Shown in pieces: positions 35,508-44,326 of a DNA stretch of 64,000 nt. The notes under the pieces are model-generated. The model had not been told where the DNA came from, did not search any database, and saw only the letters and a list, made by a program, of their open reading frames with translations. Position numbers and translations under genes: made by a program. The stretch is from JAAGZL01 sp050290785 (GTDB lineage: Bacteria > Pseudomonadota > Gammaproteobacteria > Chromatiales > Chromatiaceae), in the NCBI GenBank assembly GCA_050290785.1, contig JBNKIR010000001.1, positions 124,001 to 188,000 of the forward strand. The letters are read 5' to 3'. How positions within the stretch are numbered: the first letter of the stretch is position 1; every line of letters starts with the position of its first letter.

Positions 35508-37142
35508 CTAGACCTTGAATCGCTTCACAAGATCGGACAGGCTATTGCTGAGTTGAAACAACCTTTCGCTGGCATCGGATACATGGGTAGTCTGCTCAGC
35601 CCCGTTCTCCGCCAGCCCTGATATCTGAACTATATTTTTATCGATCTCATGGGCGACCACAGACTGCTCCTCTGCCGCTGTGGCGATCTGTCTGTTCATG
35701 TCGGATATGACGTTTACGGCATCGACAATCTTGTTGAGTGACTGTGCCGCTTCGCTCGCCTTTTCGACAGTCTTTTGAGTGGTTGTGCGGCTGCTCTCCA
35801 TCACCTGGACGGCTTCTCTGGAACCTGTCTGCAGCTTTTCGATCATCTCCTGGATCTCTTGGGTGGACTGTTGGGTGCGACTGGCAAGGGTGCGCACCTC
35901 GTCGGCCACAACGGCAAAACCCCTCCCCTGTTCCCCGGCCCTGGCCGCTTCAATTGCGGCATTCAACGCCAGAAGATTGGTCTGCTCCGCGATACCACGG
36001 ATAACGTCCAGCACGGAACCGATGGCCTCACTCTCGTTCTCCAGGCGATTGATTACCTCGGCAGACCTTTCAACCTCAGTGGCCAGCTTGTTTATGGTCT
36101 CGGAAGCCTCACCAATAATCCTCTTCCCTTCAACGGCCTCCTGATCTGCCTCTTTAGCGGATACGGCCGCCGCCTCTGAGCTTTTGGCTATCTCCTGGAC
36201 CGTGGACGCCATCTCGGTAACAGCAGTCGCAGCCTGTTGTGTCTCACTTCGTTGCTGGATCATGCTACTGTTCGTTTCCGTGGATATGCCGTTGAGTTCG
36301 TTGGAGGATGTGGTCAATTCCCTCGTAGCTTCCTGTACATTCCGGACAATGCCATGGATCTTTTCCGTGTATCTATTGAAGGCCTGAGATAGTTCAGATA
36401 GCTCATCACTCCCTGAGATATCGAGTCTGGCGGTAAGATCGCCTTCACCCTGGGATATATCATCCATGGCAATGGTAGTCTTATACAGCGGGGAAATTAT
36501 GCTCCTGGTAATAAGATAAGAGAATACGGCTAGGAGGACGACTAAAAATACAACCACCGTGCCCAAGGTCCAGACTTTTTTATTGAAAGCCGCCTCTACA
36601 TCGTCGATATATATGCCAGAACCTATTATCCAGCCCCAGGGCTTAAAGCTTTTTACATATGAAATCTTTGCTACAGGCTCATCAGATCCAGGTTTTGGCC
36701 AGAGATAAGGGACAAAACCGGCGCCATCCGTCTTAACTGCGTTGACAAATTCCACAAACAGCTTCTTTCCAGATGGGTCTTTAAATGTGGTTAGATCCTT
36801 GCCATCCAAAGCCGGTTTGATCGGATGCATAACCATATTCGGATGCATATCATTGATCCAGAAATAGTTACTGTCGTCATAGCGAATGGATTTGATTATT
36901 TTGAGTGCGGCGGCCTTTGCAGCGGACTCATCCATTTCGCCTTTTGCAATCAGACTGTGCTGCTCAACCAGGATGCTATAGGCAGACTCCACCAGTTTGC
37001 GCGTCTGATGTTCCTTTTCCGCCATAATGGCAGAATGAAACGATGCCAATGAAATAGCCGCAATGACTAGGACACCGGCCAGCGCAAGTGTGGCAAGCAA
37101 CCATAAGCGTATCTTTATTCTTAGATTCCTCATCGATTTCAT
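35508..37142 (-). CDS. Methyl-accepting chemotaxis protein with a single-Cache sensor
   Basis: A 544-residue chemoreceptor. First membrane helix at about 11-33; periplasmic sCache-2-type domain at about 38-190 (SIRYDDSNYFWINDMHPNMV and GWIIGSGIYIDD are typical); second membrane helix at about 195-215; HAMP to about 268; cytoplasmic signalling hairpin with tip EQTNLLALNAAIEAARAGE. It lacks a C-terminal CheR-tethering pentapeptide, and ends SDLVKRFKV. sCache-2 domains often bind small organic acids, but the ligand here is unknown. Stands alone with its own terminator. Confidence 0.94.
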   Translation of the reverse strand: MKSMRNLRIKIRLWLLATLALAGVLVIAAISLASFHSAIMAEKEHQTRKLVESAYSILVEQHSLIAKGEMDESAAKAAALKIIKSIRYDDSNYFWINDMHPNMVMHPIKPALDGKDLTTFKDPSGKKLFVEFVNAVKTDGAGFVPYLWPKPGSDEPVAKISYVKSFKPWGWIIGSGIYIDDVEAAFNKKVWTLGTVVVFLVVLLAVFSYLITRSIISPLYKTTIAMDDISQGEGDLTARLDISGSDELSELSQAFNRYTEKIHGIVRNVQEATRELTTSSNELNGISTETNSSMIQQRSETQQAATAVTEMASTVQEIAKSSEAAAVSAKEADQEAVEGKRIIGEASETINKLATEVERSAEVINRLENESEAIGSVLDVIRGIAEQTNLLALNAAIEAARAGEQGRGFAVVADEVRTLASRTQQSTQEIQEMIEKLQTGSREAVQVMESSRTTTQKTVEKASEAAQSLNKIVDAVNVISDMNRQIATAAEEQSVVAHEIDKNIVQISGLAENGAEQTTHVSDASERLFQLSNSLSDLVKRFKV

Positions 37143-37267
37143 CGGCTTATGTCTCCTCTAGTATTAATAGTGCTTCAGCAAACTACCATGTATTTAGAAT
37201 TATTATTTGTTGCTAATAGCGTCCACTGCACGTGTATCTTTAGGCCAATGGGGCTATTGTTACGTAT

Positions 37268-38674
37268 ATGTCGTATGTATTAGCCGTTGATCAGGGCACC
37301 CAATCCTCCCGCGCCGCCATTCTGAACAGGAACGGTCTGGTCGTTACAAGCGCATCGATGCCGGTTTCACTTCTCAGAATGGGTCATGACAGTGTCGAAC
37401 AGGATGGGGAGGAGATTGTTCGCTCGGTGCAGGTCGTGGTGAATGAGCTGCTGGGCAAGATTCCTGCAGAGGTACAATCAAAGATAGAGTGTTGCGGCAT
37501 AGCCACTCAGCGTTCAACTGTGGTCGCCTGGGATGCCGACGGAGCGGCCCTATCTCCAGCCCTGAACTGGCAGGACACCCGCGGGCATGCGCAATTATCC
37601 CAGCTCTGGGGGGATGCTGCTGAGATCAAGCGTATATCCGGTCTCCCATTATCCGCCCACTATGGCGCTACTAAGCTGCACTGGCTTGCCGCTAGATATA
37701 AACATGCCCACAGATACGGCCCCATCTCCAGTTTCCTGCTGTCCAGGATCTGCTGCGGGAGTCCCAACCAGGTCGACCATGCTAATGCCCAGCGCATGCA
37801 GTTGCTGGATATAGGGAGCGGTGACTGGTCGCAACGGTTACTGGACCTGTTCGACATTGACGTCGATACTCTTCCTGAGTGCACCCCGACCTGCCACAAC
37901 TTCGGCGAACTTGTGGATTGCGGCATACCCATCACCGCCATTAACGGAGACCAGAACTCCGCCTGGTTCGGTTGCGGCCTTCCAGACCCTGGATCAGCCC
38001 TGGTGAACATGGGCAGCGGTGCCTTTGTCCTGGCTTCACGACCAGATGACGATGATATCCCGGAACTTCTGACCAGCCTGAGTCACACGGTTGAATCAGA
38101 CCGATTTTATCTGCTGGAAGCGACGGTGAACGGCGCAGGCAATGCCCTGCAGTGGCTTGGGAAACAACATGGCATCGCTGATTATCAACCTATCCTGCAA
38201 GCGGCATTGGAGCAGATTACAGATCCGCCTATCTTCCTAAACACGGTGGGAGGTCTGGGTTCTCCCTGGTGGAAATCCGGTTTGGAGCCGGTGTTTGAAG
38301 GCAGTCAATCCAGCTACTCCCAGTACGAAAGATTGGCCTCAGTCTGTGAGAGCATCCTTTTCCTCGTTTATCACAACATCTGTCTAATAAAAAAACACCA
38401 ACCCATTACGCAACTGCACCTGAGCGGTGGACTATCCCAGGTAGACCAGATGTGTCAAAAGCTGGCCAATCTGTCTAATCTTACGGTAAGAAGAAACAGA
38501 GATCAGGAGCGCACCATCAAGGGGATTGCCTGGCTGGCGGCCGGGCGGCCGGAAAACTGGTCAGATCCTGAGCATGAGCTCTTCCACCCTGAAGCTGACC
38601 CTGGGCTGAACTCACGTTTTGAACATTTTTTAGAATTGCTGAACAACCACATTGAAGATAATAAATATGTGTGA
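37268..38674 (+). CDS. FGGY-family carbohydrate kinase, glycerol kinase-like
   Basis: A 468-residue kinase, somewhat shorter than E. coli GlpK (502). The phosphate-1 motif AVDQGTQSSRAAILNRNG, the substrate-side segment GIATQRSTVVAW with NWQDTRG, and the actin-fold phosphate-2 loop NMGSGAFVLAS are recognisable. The linked GDPD and GlpD-like genes make glycerol the likely substrate, but several GlpK loop residues differ and other polyols are possible. Its stop overlaps the next start by 8 bp. Confidence 0.8.
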   Translation: MSYVLAVDQGTQSSRAAILNRNGLVVTSASMPVSLLRMGHDSVEQDGEEIVRSVQVVVNELLGKIPAEVQSKIECCGIATQRSTVVAWDADGAALSPALNWQDTRGHAQLSQLWGDAAEIKRISGLPLSAHYGATKLHWLAARYKHAHRYGPISSFLLSRICCGSPNQVDHANAQRMQLLDIGSGDWSQRLLDLFDIDVDTLPECTPTCHNFGELVDCGIPITAINGDQNSAWFGCGLPDPGSALVNMGSGAFVLASRPDDDDIPELLTSLSHTVESDRFYLLEATVNGAGNALQWLGKQHGIADYQPILQAALEQITDPPIFLNTVGGLGSPWWKSGLEPVFEGSQSSYSQYERLASVCESILFLVYHNICLIKKHQPITQLHLSGGLSQVDQMCQKLANLSNLTVRRNRDQERTIKGIAWLAAGRPENWSDPEHELFHPEADPGLNSRFEHFLELLNNHIEDNKYV

Positions 38675-39419
38675 TCAACAGATACCCACACTGGTGGCAC
38701 ATAGGGGTTACATGGATAGGTATCCGGAGAACAGTTGGCTGGGACTTAAGGCCGCCCTGGATGCCGGCGCCCGTTGCCTTGAATTTGATATCCAGATGTG
38801 TGCCGACGGTGGTTTCGTCCTGATGCATGATGCCGATCTGTTACGCACCGCCCATATCCAGAGATCCGTCTTTGAGATGGATAGCAATGAGCTGACTAAG
38901 ATCAGCGTGCACGAACCAAACAGATTCGGCGACAAATTCCATCCGTTGCCGATCTCTACACTAGTACAGGTCCTGGACAGTCTTGCGGCATATCCGGCCA
39001 TCGACTTTATGGTTGAGATCAAGGAGGAAAGCCTGGACCATTGGGGACTGGAAACGGTGATGAAACCTCTCATGGAGATACTGAATCCATTCAGAAGCAA
39101 TGCGATCCTGATATCGTTCAGTCAGGACGCACTGGGGTATGCAAAGGGGAAAGGCGCTATGCGGCTCGGCCTGGTCCTGGAAAAGTACGATAATAAACAC
39201 AAAGAAATCGCGTTTACCCTGAACCCGGACTTTTTAATCTGTAATCACAGAAAATTACCGACCAATGAGCACCCCTGGGATGGTCCATGGGAGTGGATGC
39301 TGTATGAGATAAATTCACCGGGCGACGCACTGGCATGGGGGGCACAAGGGGTAAGATTCATAGAGACCAGCAACATAGGATCTATGCTCCAGTCCATAAA
39401 GGCATATAGACATGTATGA
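38667..39419 (+). CDS. Glycerophosphodiester phosphodiesterase
   Basis: A 250-residue GDPD-family TIM barrel that would cleave glycerophosphodiesters from lipid headgroups to glycerol 3-phosphate and alcohol. The metal and catalytic residues are in VAHRGYMDRYPENS and EFDIQM followed by GFVLMHDADL. No signal peptide, so it is cytoplasmic like UgpQ. ATG 38667 overlaps the kinase gene; an upstream TTG is less likely. The stop overlaps the GlpD-like start by 8 bp. Confidence 0.88.
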   Translation: MCDQQIPTLVAHRGYMDRYPENSWLGLKAALDAGARCLEFDIQMCADGGFVLMHDADLLRTAHIQRSVFEMDSNELTKISVHEPNRFGDKFHPLPISTLVQVLDSLAAYPAIDFMVEIKEESLDHWGLETVMKPLMEILNPFRSNAILISFSQDALGYAKGKGAMRLGLVLEKYDNKHKEIAFTLNPDFLICNHRKLPTNEHPWDGPWEWMLYEINSPGDALAWGAQGVRFIETSNIGSMLQSIKAYRHV

Positions 39420-40560
39420 CCTGACCATAATAGGCGCCGGTATACACGGCGCCGGGATCGCCCAGGCAGCGGCGGCGGGCTACAAGACACTGGTGGTAGA
39501 ACAGTATGAGCGGCCTGGACTGGGCACATCCAGCCGTTCATCCAAGCTGATACATGGCGGTCTGCGTTATCTGGAAACGGCACAGTTTGGGCTGGTTCGG
39601 GAGTGCCTCAGGGAACGCAGCCTGCTGCTCAAAAACGCACCGCACCTGGTACGCCTGGTCCCGTTCTATATACCCATATACCAGGAAACCCATCGTGGCC
39701 CATTCACCATCATGGCCGGACTGTCACTCTACACCCTACTCGGCGGCAAGGGCTTTAAGCGGATTGCGCAATCCGGGTGGGAGCGGCTTGATGGACTGCG
39801 GACGGACGGTCTCAAGGCCGTGTTTCAGTACTGGGATGCACAAACCGATGACCAGGCGCTGACCGAGTCGGTGCTCAAATCTGCCTCTCAACTCGGAGCG
39901 GAAGTGAAACTTGGGTGTCGATTTCAACGGGCCTGGACAGATTCGGAGGGTTGCACAGTTGAATTGGAACAGGATGGCAATATCCTATCTATTCAATCCA
40001 GGATGCTCATCAACGCATCCGGTCCCTGGATCAACTCCACACTGGACAAGATACACCCAGCACCGCGTCCGCTGGCCATAGACCTGGTACAGGGGGCACA
40101 TATACTGATCCCCGCAAAACAGAAACAGGGGGTGTACTATCTGGAGGCACCGCAGGACCATAGGGCGGTCCTGGCTATGCCGTGGAATGACGGTGTACTC
40201 ATCGGTACGACAGAAACAGCCTTCCATGGCGATCCGGCTGATGTGGCCCCGCTGGAACATGAGATCGGCTATCTCCTTGATGTCTATAGACACTATTTCC
40301 CATCTGGGCTGGATAGATCACATATCAGGGACAGCTTTGCTGGGATCAGGGTCTTGAGACATGAAGAAAAATCCATGTTCCACCGCTCACGCGAAACCAT
40401 CCTGCATATCGACAAGGAGAGCAATCCCGCGGTATTGAGCGTCTATGGAGGAAAATTATCCTCATTCCGCGCGACTGGAGAGAAGGTGATAAAAAGGCTT
40501 TCACACCTGCTGCCGACAAGGACGGCCATCGCCGATACCAAACGGCTCAGGCTACCGTAA
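39412..40560 (+). CDS. GlpD-like FAD-dependent glycerol-3-phosphate dehydrogenase/oxidase, short form
   Basis: A 382-residue DAO-fold flavoprotein. The FAD motif is TIIGAGIHGAGIAQAAAAG; GTSSRSSKLIHGGLRYLE is the GlpD signature, with PWNDGVLIGTTET and YGGKLSSFRATGEKV at the end of the FAD domain. GlpD proteins normally continue for more than 100 residues with a C-terminal helical domain. This one stops soon after the FAD domain, and the stop codon lies in a normal context. It would close a pathway in which the GDPD and kinase supply glycerol 3-phosphate that this enzyme oxidises to dihydroxyacetone phosphate. Confidence 0.85.
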   Translation: MYDLTIIGAGIHGAGIAQAAAAGYKTLVVEQYERPGLGTSSRSSKLIHGGLRYLETAQFGLVRECLRERSLLLKNAPHLVRLVPFYIPIYQETHRGPFTIMAGLSLYTLLGGKGFKRIAQSGWERLDGLRTDGLKAVFQYWDAQTDDQALTESVLKSASQLGAEVKLGCRFQRAWTDSEGCTVELEQDGNILSIQSRMLINASGPWINSTLDKIHPAPRPLAIDLVQGAHILIPAKQKQGVYYLEAPQDHRAVLAMPWNDGVLIGTTETAFHGDPADVAPLEHEIGYLLDVYRHYFPSGLDRSHIRDSFAGIRVLRHEEKSMFHRSRETILHIDKESNPAVLSVYGGKLSSFRATGEKVIKRLSHLLPTRTAIADTKRLRLP

Positions 40561-40792
40561 CGCCCCCTCCATTTCAGTTGACCTGAACCCATTTCGCCCG
40601 TTAGCCAAATTAACTCTAAGGAAATCCATACAGATGGCCGATATAGCGTGATAGAGCGCATGTATGCATGATTCTGAGTTAAGAAATTCGCCTGCACGTC
40701 GATTATTCACACAGTAGGGGCAACTATCAGTAATATCACCAATAAACGTTTAGTCATGCTCACATCCCGATCCTGATAGCGGACTTGTAAAG

Positions 40793-42394
40793 ATGGATAA
40801 TATCTTTAAAGATCTAAAGTTTCTGATTGTCGACGATTTTGTCGATATGCGCAGCGTATTGAAGAATATGCTGACGTCGTTCGGTGTATCAAAGATCGAT
40901 ATGGTAACCAACGGCAAAGAGGCCATCAGGATCATCGAACAGAAGCGTTACGATGTAATCCTGTGTGATTACAACCTGGGACCGGGACGGGATGGCCAAC
41001 AGGTACTGGAGGAGATCAGGCATCGAAAACTGATCGGAGTTGGCACGGTGTTTGTCATGGTGACTGCTGAGAACACCAGGGTAATGGTTATGGGCGCAGT
41101 GGAATATGAGCCCGACTCTTATCTGACCAAACCTTTCACCAAAAACCTGCTCGGCAAAAGATTGACCCGCCTGTTAAACAAAAAGGCCGACCTTATAGAG
41201 ATAGAGCACGCCATAAATAATCTCGATTATGATCTGGCGAATAGCCTGATCGATGAAAAGATAGCCCAAAACACCCAGAACAAAAACATACTGACCCGCC
41301 TGAAGGCGGAACTCGCCATACTGGACAACGAGTTCGACCAGGCCGAGACGATCTACCGCAGGGTCCTGAGCAAACGGGAGATGGCGTGGGCAAAACTTGG
41401 CCTGGGTAAGGCCATGTTCGGCAAGGAACAGTACGAAGAGGCGAAAAAGGTGTTCTCTGATCTGATCGCTGAAAATGAGAGATTCATGGCCGCCTATGAC
41501 TGGCTGGCTAAGACCCAGCAGATGCTGGACGAACAACTGGAGGCGCAAAAGGTCCTGCAACAGGGGGTTAAACTCTCCGCCAAGGCCATACCACGGCAAA
41601 AGGCATTGGGTGAACTGGCCTTAAGGAATGGCGATACCAAGACAGCAGAGGCCGCATTCAGCAATGCCATAGCACTTGGCAAACACTCCATATACAAACA
41701 CCCATCAATGTTTGCAAATATCGCTCAGTTGAAGGCCAAATCCGGTTTACAGGATGAGGCGGAAAGATATGCGCGTGATATTGCCAAAAACTTCAAAGAA
41801 GATCCGGAAGCTGAACTCTACACCGCCATAACCAACACCCTGATCCTGGATGATGAAGAGGCAGTAAAGGAGAACATGAAGATAGCAACCAGACTCTACA
41901 ACAAGCTGGGAGGTCATACCTCACCAGAATTGGCAGTAGATATGGCGAAGGCATGTTCCCATGTTGGAGATGACATTAAGGCGAAGCAGATCCTGCAACA
42001 GACCGCGAGCAACCACCATCACAACCCAGTGATACTGAAAGGCATTAGCGACACCCTGGGCGATCTTGCATTGGAAGACGATCCCAAGGCCTTTGTTTCA
42101 CGCATAAGAAAGGACATAGTGAAACTAAACAATGATGGGGCAAGACTGGCAAGAGAGGGAAAACTGATAGAGGCCATGAAACTGTTTGAAGATGCCGCTG
42201 AGGGGATGTCTGCAAATATCATCGTGAATATGAATGCGGCACGTACCTTCCTGATGTATATGGAAGCCAACGGAAAAGATGATGAGCTTTCGGTAAAACT
42301 GGAAAAATATCTAAAACACGCCGGCAGGATAGACCCGGACAACAGGACGCTAATCAACCTGCGCAGGCGTTTTGAGTATCTCTGTAACGGATAA
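40793..42394 (+). CDS. Response regulator with N-terminal receiver and TPR-like repeats
   Basis: A 533-residue protein. The receiver domain (about 9-125) has acidic residues VDD, phospho-acceptor Asp59 (LCDYNL), VTAEN and the lysine in YLTKPFT. Residues about 140-530 are helical TPR-like repeats (YDLANSLIDEKI; FDQAETIYRRVL; YEEAKKVFSDL; KTAEAAFSNAI). No DNA-binding or enzymatic output domain is present, so signalling must go through protein contacts. The histidine kinase-like gene 12 nt downstream is its likely partner. About 230 bp upstream hold no clear promoter. Confidence 0.85.
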   Translation: MDNIFKDLKFLIVDDFVDMRSVLKNMLTSFGVSKIDMVTNGKEAIRIIEQKRYDVILCDYNLGPGRDGQQVLEEIRHRKLIGVGTVFVMVTAENTRVMVMGAVEYEPDSYLTKPFTKNLLGKRLTRLLNKKADLIEIEHAINNLDYDLANSLIDEKIAQNTQNKNILTRLKAELAILDNEFDQAETIYRRVLSKREMAWAKLGLGKAMFGKEQYEEAKKVFSDLIAENERFMAAYDWLAKTQQMLDEQLEAQKVLQQGVKLSAKAIPRQKALGELALRNGDTKTAEAAFSNAIALGKHSIYKHPSMFANIAQLKAKSGLQDEAERYARDIAKNFKEDPEAELYTAITNTLILDDEEAVKENMKIATRLYNKLGGHTSPELAVDMAKACSHVGDDIKAKQILQQTASNHHHNPVILKGISDTLGDLALEDDPKAFVSRIRKDIVKLNNDGARLAREGKLIEAMKLFEDAAEGMSANIIVNMNAARTFLMYMEANGKDDELSVKLEKYLKHAGRIDPDNRTLINLRRRFEYLCNG

Positions 42395-42406
42395 TAGGAA
42401 ACCAAC

Positions 42407-43075
42407 ATGCTTTTCTACGACATACTCGCATCGATTATCCACGATATGAAAAACTCTCTCGGCATGGTAATAAACAGGCTGGATGAGGTCGTGGACGAAC
42501 TACCTGCCGATATTAACAAGTCTGCAAAGATTACAGCCATTCAACACGAAGCCAAACGGTTAAATAACAATCTTATTGAACTGCTCACTCTGTACAGAAT
42601 GGAAAACGAACGTGTCTCGCCTGTCATTGATGAGGTCTATGTAGATGACTTCCTGCAGGAGATAGTAGCGGAGAATCAATCAGCGGCCGACTCGGGGGAC
42701 GTCGTTCTAACCTGTGACTGCGACGAGGAGTTGAGCGGCTATTTTGATGAAGGCCTGGTACACGGCATCATCAATAATCTGATAGGGAATGCCCTGCGTT
42801 ATACTGAAAACAGAATTGAACTGTCAGCAGAGGAACGAGACGGTTATCTGGTAATAAGCGTCGAGGACGATGGTGCCGGATTCACCGATGAGATGCTGGA
42901 AGCACAGCAGGCGGATGCGGTAGATAATGACCTTGGTGACGGCAGAACACTCCTCGGTATCCACTTCGCCAAGATGATAGCGCAGATGCACCACAACAAA
43001 GAGAAGAACGGTTTCATTCGACTGAGCAACAACAACAAATTAAAAGGTGGGTGTTTTTCCATATATCTGCCTTAA
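42407..43075 (+). CDS. Sensorless soluble histidine kinase
   Basis: A 222-residue protein with a HisKA-like dimerisation helix at the very N-terminus (His12 in IIHDMKNSL) and an HATPase_c domain: N box IINNLIGNALRYTE, G1 VEDDGAGF and a G2-like GDGRTLLGIHFAKMI. It has no membrane segment and no sensor domain. Adjacent to the REC-TPR gene and probably cotranscribed with it. It may autophosphorylate and pass phosphate to Asp59, or act as a phosphatase; the sequence does not decide. Confidence 0.82.
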   Translation: MLFYDILASIIHDMKNSLGMVINRLDEVVDELPADINKSAKITAIQHEAKRLNNNLIELLTLYRMENERVSPVIDEVYVDDFLQEIVAENQSAADSGDVVLTCDCDEELSGYFDEGLVHGIINNLIGNALRYTENRIELSAEERDGYLVISVEDDGAGFTDEMLEAQQADAVDNDLGDGRTLLGIHFAKMIAQMHHNKEKNGFIRLSNNNKLKGGCFSIYLP

Positions 43076-43198
43076 TGCTTTATGCATCCCTCTCTTGCTG
43101 AGCATCATACTCAGAATTACATGTATTCAGCAGGTTAAATTCCTTTAGTACTTAAAGCATATCATTGTGGTATGGCCCTGGTTTGTCGGACATTTTCC

Positions 43199-43228
43199 TT
43201 GCGTACAGAATATACCCTTGCATATCTT
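43199..43228 (+). promoter_or_regulatory. Candidate promoter of the HMA-TusA-MerR trio
   Basis: TTGCGT (43199-43204), 18 nt, TATCTT (43223-43228), placed about 28 nt before the first start codon and its GAGCGAGG ribosome site. MerR-family promoters often have long spacers, and the last gene of the unit is a MerR protein, so it may act here. No clean dyad is visible in the spacer. Confidence 0.45.
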
Positions 43229-43255
43229 ACGTTAGCGTTAGATTGGAGCGAGGTT

Positions 43256-43483
43256 ATGCATATATCAGATGTACTAATTCATATTGACCAAAATATTGTT
43301 GACTCGGAAAGAGAGGATTTAATCAGACAACTTCGGAAGGTAGATGGCGTCATCGCTCCTAGATTTACTCAAGGAAAACGTCATCTGCTACTGGTCTCAT
43401 ATAATCCAGATTCTACCTGTACCGGAACTCTACTAAGAAAAGTCAAGAATAAAGGGTACTCTGCACAACTTGTTGGCCTATAG
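43256..43483 (+). CDS. HMA-fold-like small protein without the CxxC metal site
   Basis: A 75-residue protein whose pattern (DVLIHIDQ, helix DSEREDLIRQLRKVDGVIAPRF, strand HLLLVSYNP, helix TLLRKVKNKGY, strand SAQLVGL) follows the beta-alpha-beta-beta-alpha-beta layout of heavy-metal-associated domains. The CxxC of copper chaperones is absent; its only cysteine (in STCTGT) lies in the second half. ATG 43256 is chosen for its ribosome site; a longer frame from 43172 has none. First gene of an AT-rich three-gene unit. Function unknown. Confidence 0.65.
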   Translation: MHISDVLIHIDQNIVDSEREDLIRQLRKVDGVIAPRFTQGKRHLLLVSYNPDSTCTGTLLRKVKNKGYSAQLVGL

Positions 43484-43494
43484 GAATATAAGCG

Positions 43495-43722
43495 ATGGAA
43501 TACGATCACTTTATTGATATAAAAGACATGTGCTGCTTTGCGCCTGTTATACACTTGACTGAAAAATTCAAATACATGAAGTTAGGAGATATAGTACTCA
43601 TTAAGTCGAATAAAGTATCTATGCTAACTGATATACCATCATACTGTTCCTTGACCAACAATGAGTTAATACAACAAGAAGACAATGACGGGATATTCTG
43701 TTTTTGGGTGAAAATCAGGTAG
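43495..43722 (+). CDS. TusA-family (SirA-like) protein with altered CPxP motif
   Basis: A 75-residue protein matching the TusA sulfur-carrier fold along its whole length: DIKDMCCFAPVIHL, then MKLGDIVLIKS and the DIPSYCSLTNNELI block, which is diagnostic of the family. The usual C-P-x-P at the persulfide cysteine reads C14-F15-A16-P17, so the cysteine is kept and the first proline is lost; Cys13 precedes it. It could carry sulfur with changed reactivity, or have become regulatory. Lies 11 nt after the HMA-like gene and 6 nt before the MerR gene. Confidence 0.78.
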   Translation: MEYDHFIDIKDMCCFAPVIHLTEKFKYMKLGDIVLIKSNKVSMLTDIPSYCSLTNNELIQQEDNDGIFCFWVKIR

Positions 43723-43728
43723 ACACCG

Positions 43729-44187
43729 GTGAGTTATTTAAAAATAGGCGAAGTAGCCGAGTTACTAAACACAACAATCCGAACAATCAGGTATTACGAA
43801 GAGGAAGGACTTTTAGAGCCTTATAGAACGGATGGAGGCACGCGTCTATATGCTGAGCAACATATCGCACGCCTAAAAGCCATTATCCATCTTACTGAAA
43901 ACGGTTTCTCACTCGAGGTTGTCAGGTTGATTGGAAATACCAGAAAAAATTGTGCTACTGGAGATATGGGAAGTAAGAAACTATCAGAAATCATCGACAC
44001 TTCGATCATGGACATTGATGAAAAAGTTAATAACTTAAAGCTTCTGAAAAAAGAGCTTGCTGCGGCAAAAGAACAGATAAGTATGTGTGGCGGCTGCAAG
44101 AATCCACCTTCAAGCAAAGGGTGCCCAACCTGCCCAATAAATGAAAGCTTAGATAAAATAGAAATACTTAATTTGGTTTGGGAGTGA
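43729..44187 (+). CDS. MerR-family transcriptional regulator with Cys-rich C-terminus
   Basis: A 152-residue regulator starting at GTG 43729. The winged helix-turn-helix is IGEVAELLNTTIRTIRYYEE, with the wing near GGTRLYAEQHI. A long dimerisation helix (about 84-118) leads to a C-terminal segment with Cys120, Cys123, Cys132 and Cys135 (CGGC and CPTC), plus Cys75. This layout suggests a metal, [Fe-S] or thiol/persulfide sensor. It is the last gene of the trio and plausibly controls it from the 43199 promoter. The inducer is unknown. Confidence 0.88.
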   Translation: MSYLKIGEVAELLNTTIRTIRYYEEEGLLEPYRTDGGTRLYAEQHIARLKAIIHLTENGFSLEVVRLIGNTRKNCATGDMGSKKLSEIIDTSIMDIDEKVNNLKLLKKELAAAKEQISMCGGCKNPPSSKGCPTCPINESLDKIEILNLVWE

Positions 44188-44274
44188 CAGAACAGCCATC
44201 ATACAGCTCGCCCAATCATCTTGCCCAGTACATCACATTCAATTTAGTTAACCAAACGGAATACGAACGCACTA

Positions 44275-44306
44275 CCTGTTATCCAATTGTATGATTGGAT
44301 AACAGG
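44275..44306. terminator. Strong hairpin between the MerR and protease genes
   Basis: Perfect 13-bp arms CCTGTTATCCAAT (44275-44287) and ATTGGATAACAGG (44294-44306) around TGTATG, followed by TCCTCTTTA on the plus side. It sits between convergent stops. The T tract is imperfect, so termination is likely but not certain. Confidence 0.6.
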
Positions 44307-44326
44307 TCCTCTTTAGCCAATCCAAT

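Noticed and set aside
43172..43255. N-terminal extension of the HMA-like protein
   Set aside because: ATG 43256 has a ribosome site and begins the predicted fold; the extension overlaps the candidate promoter.
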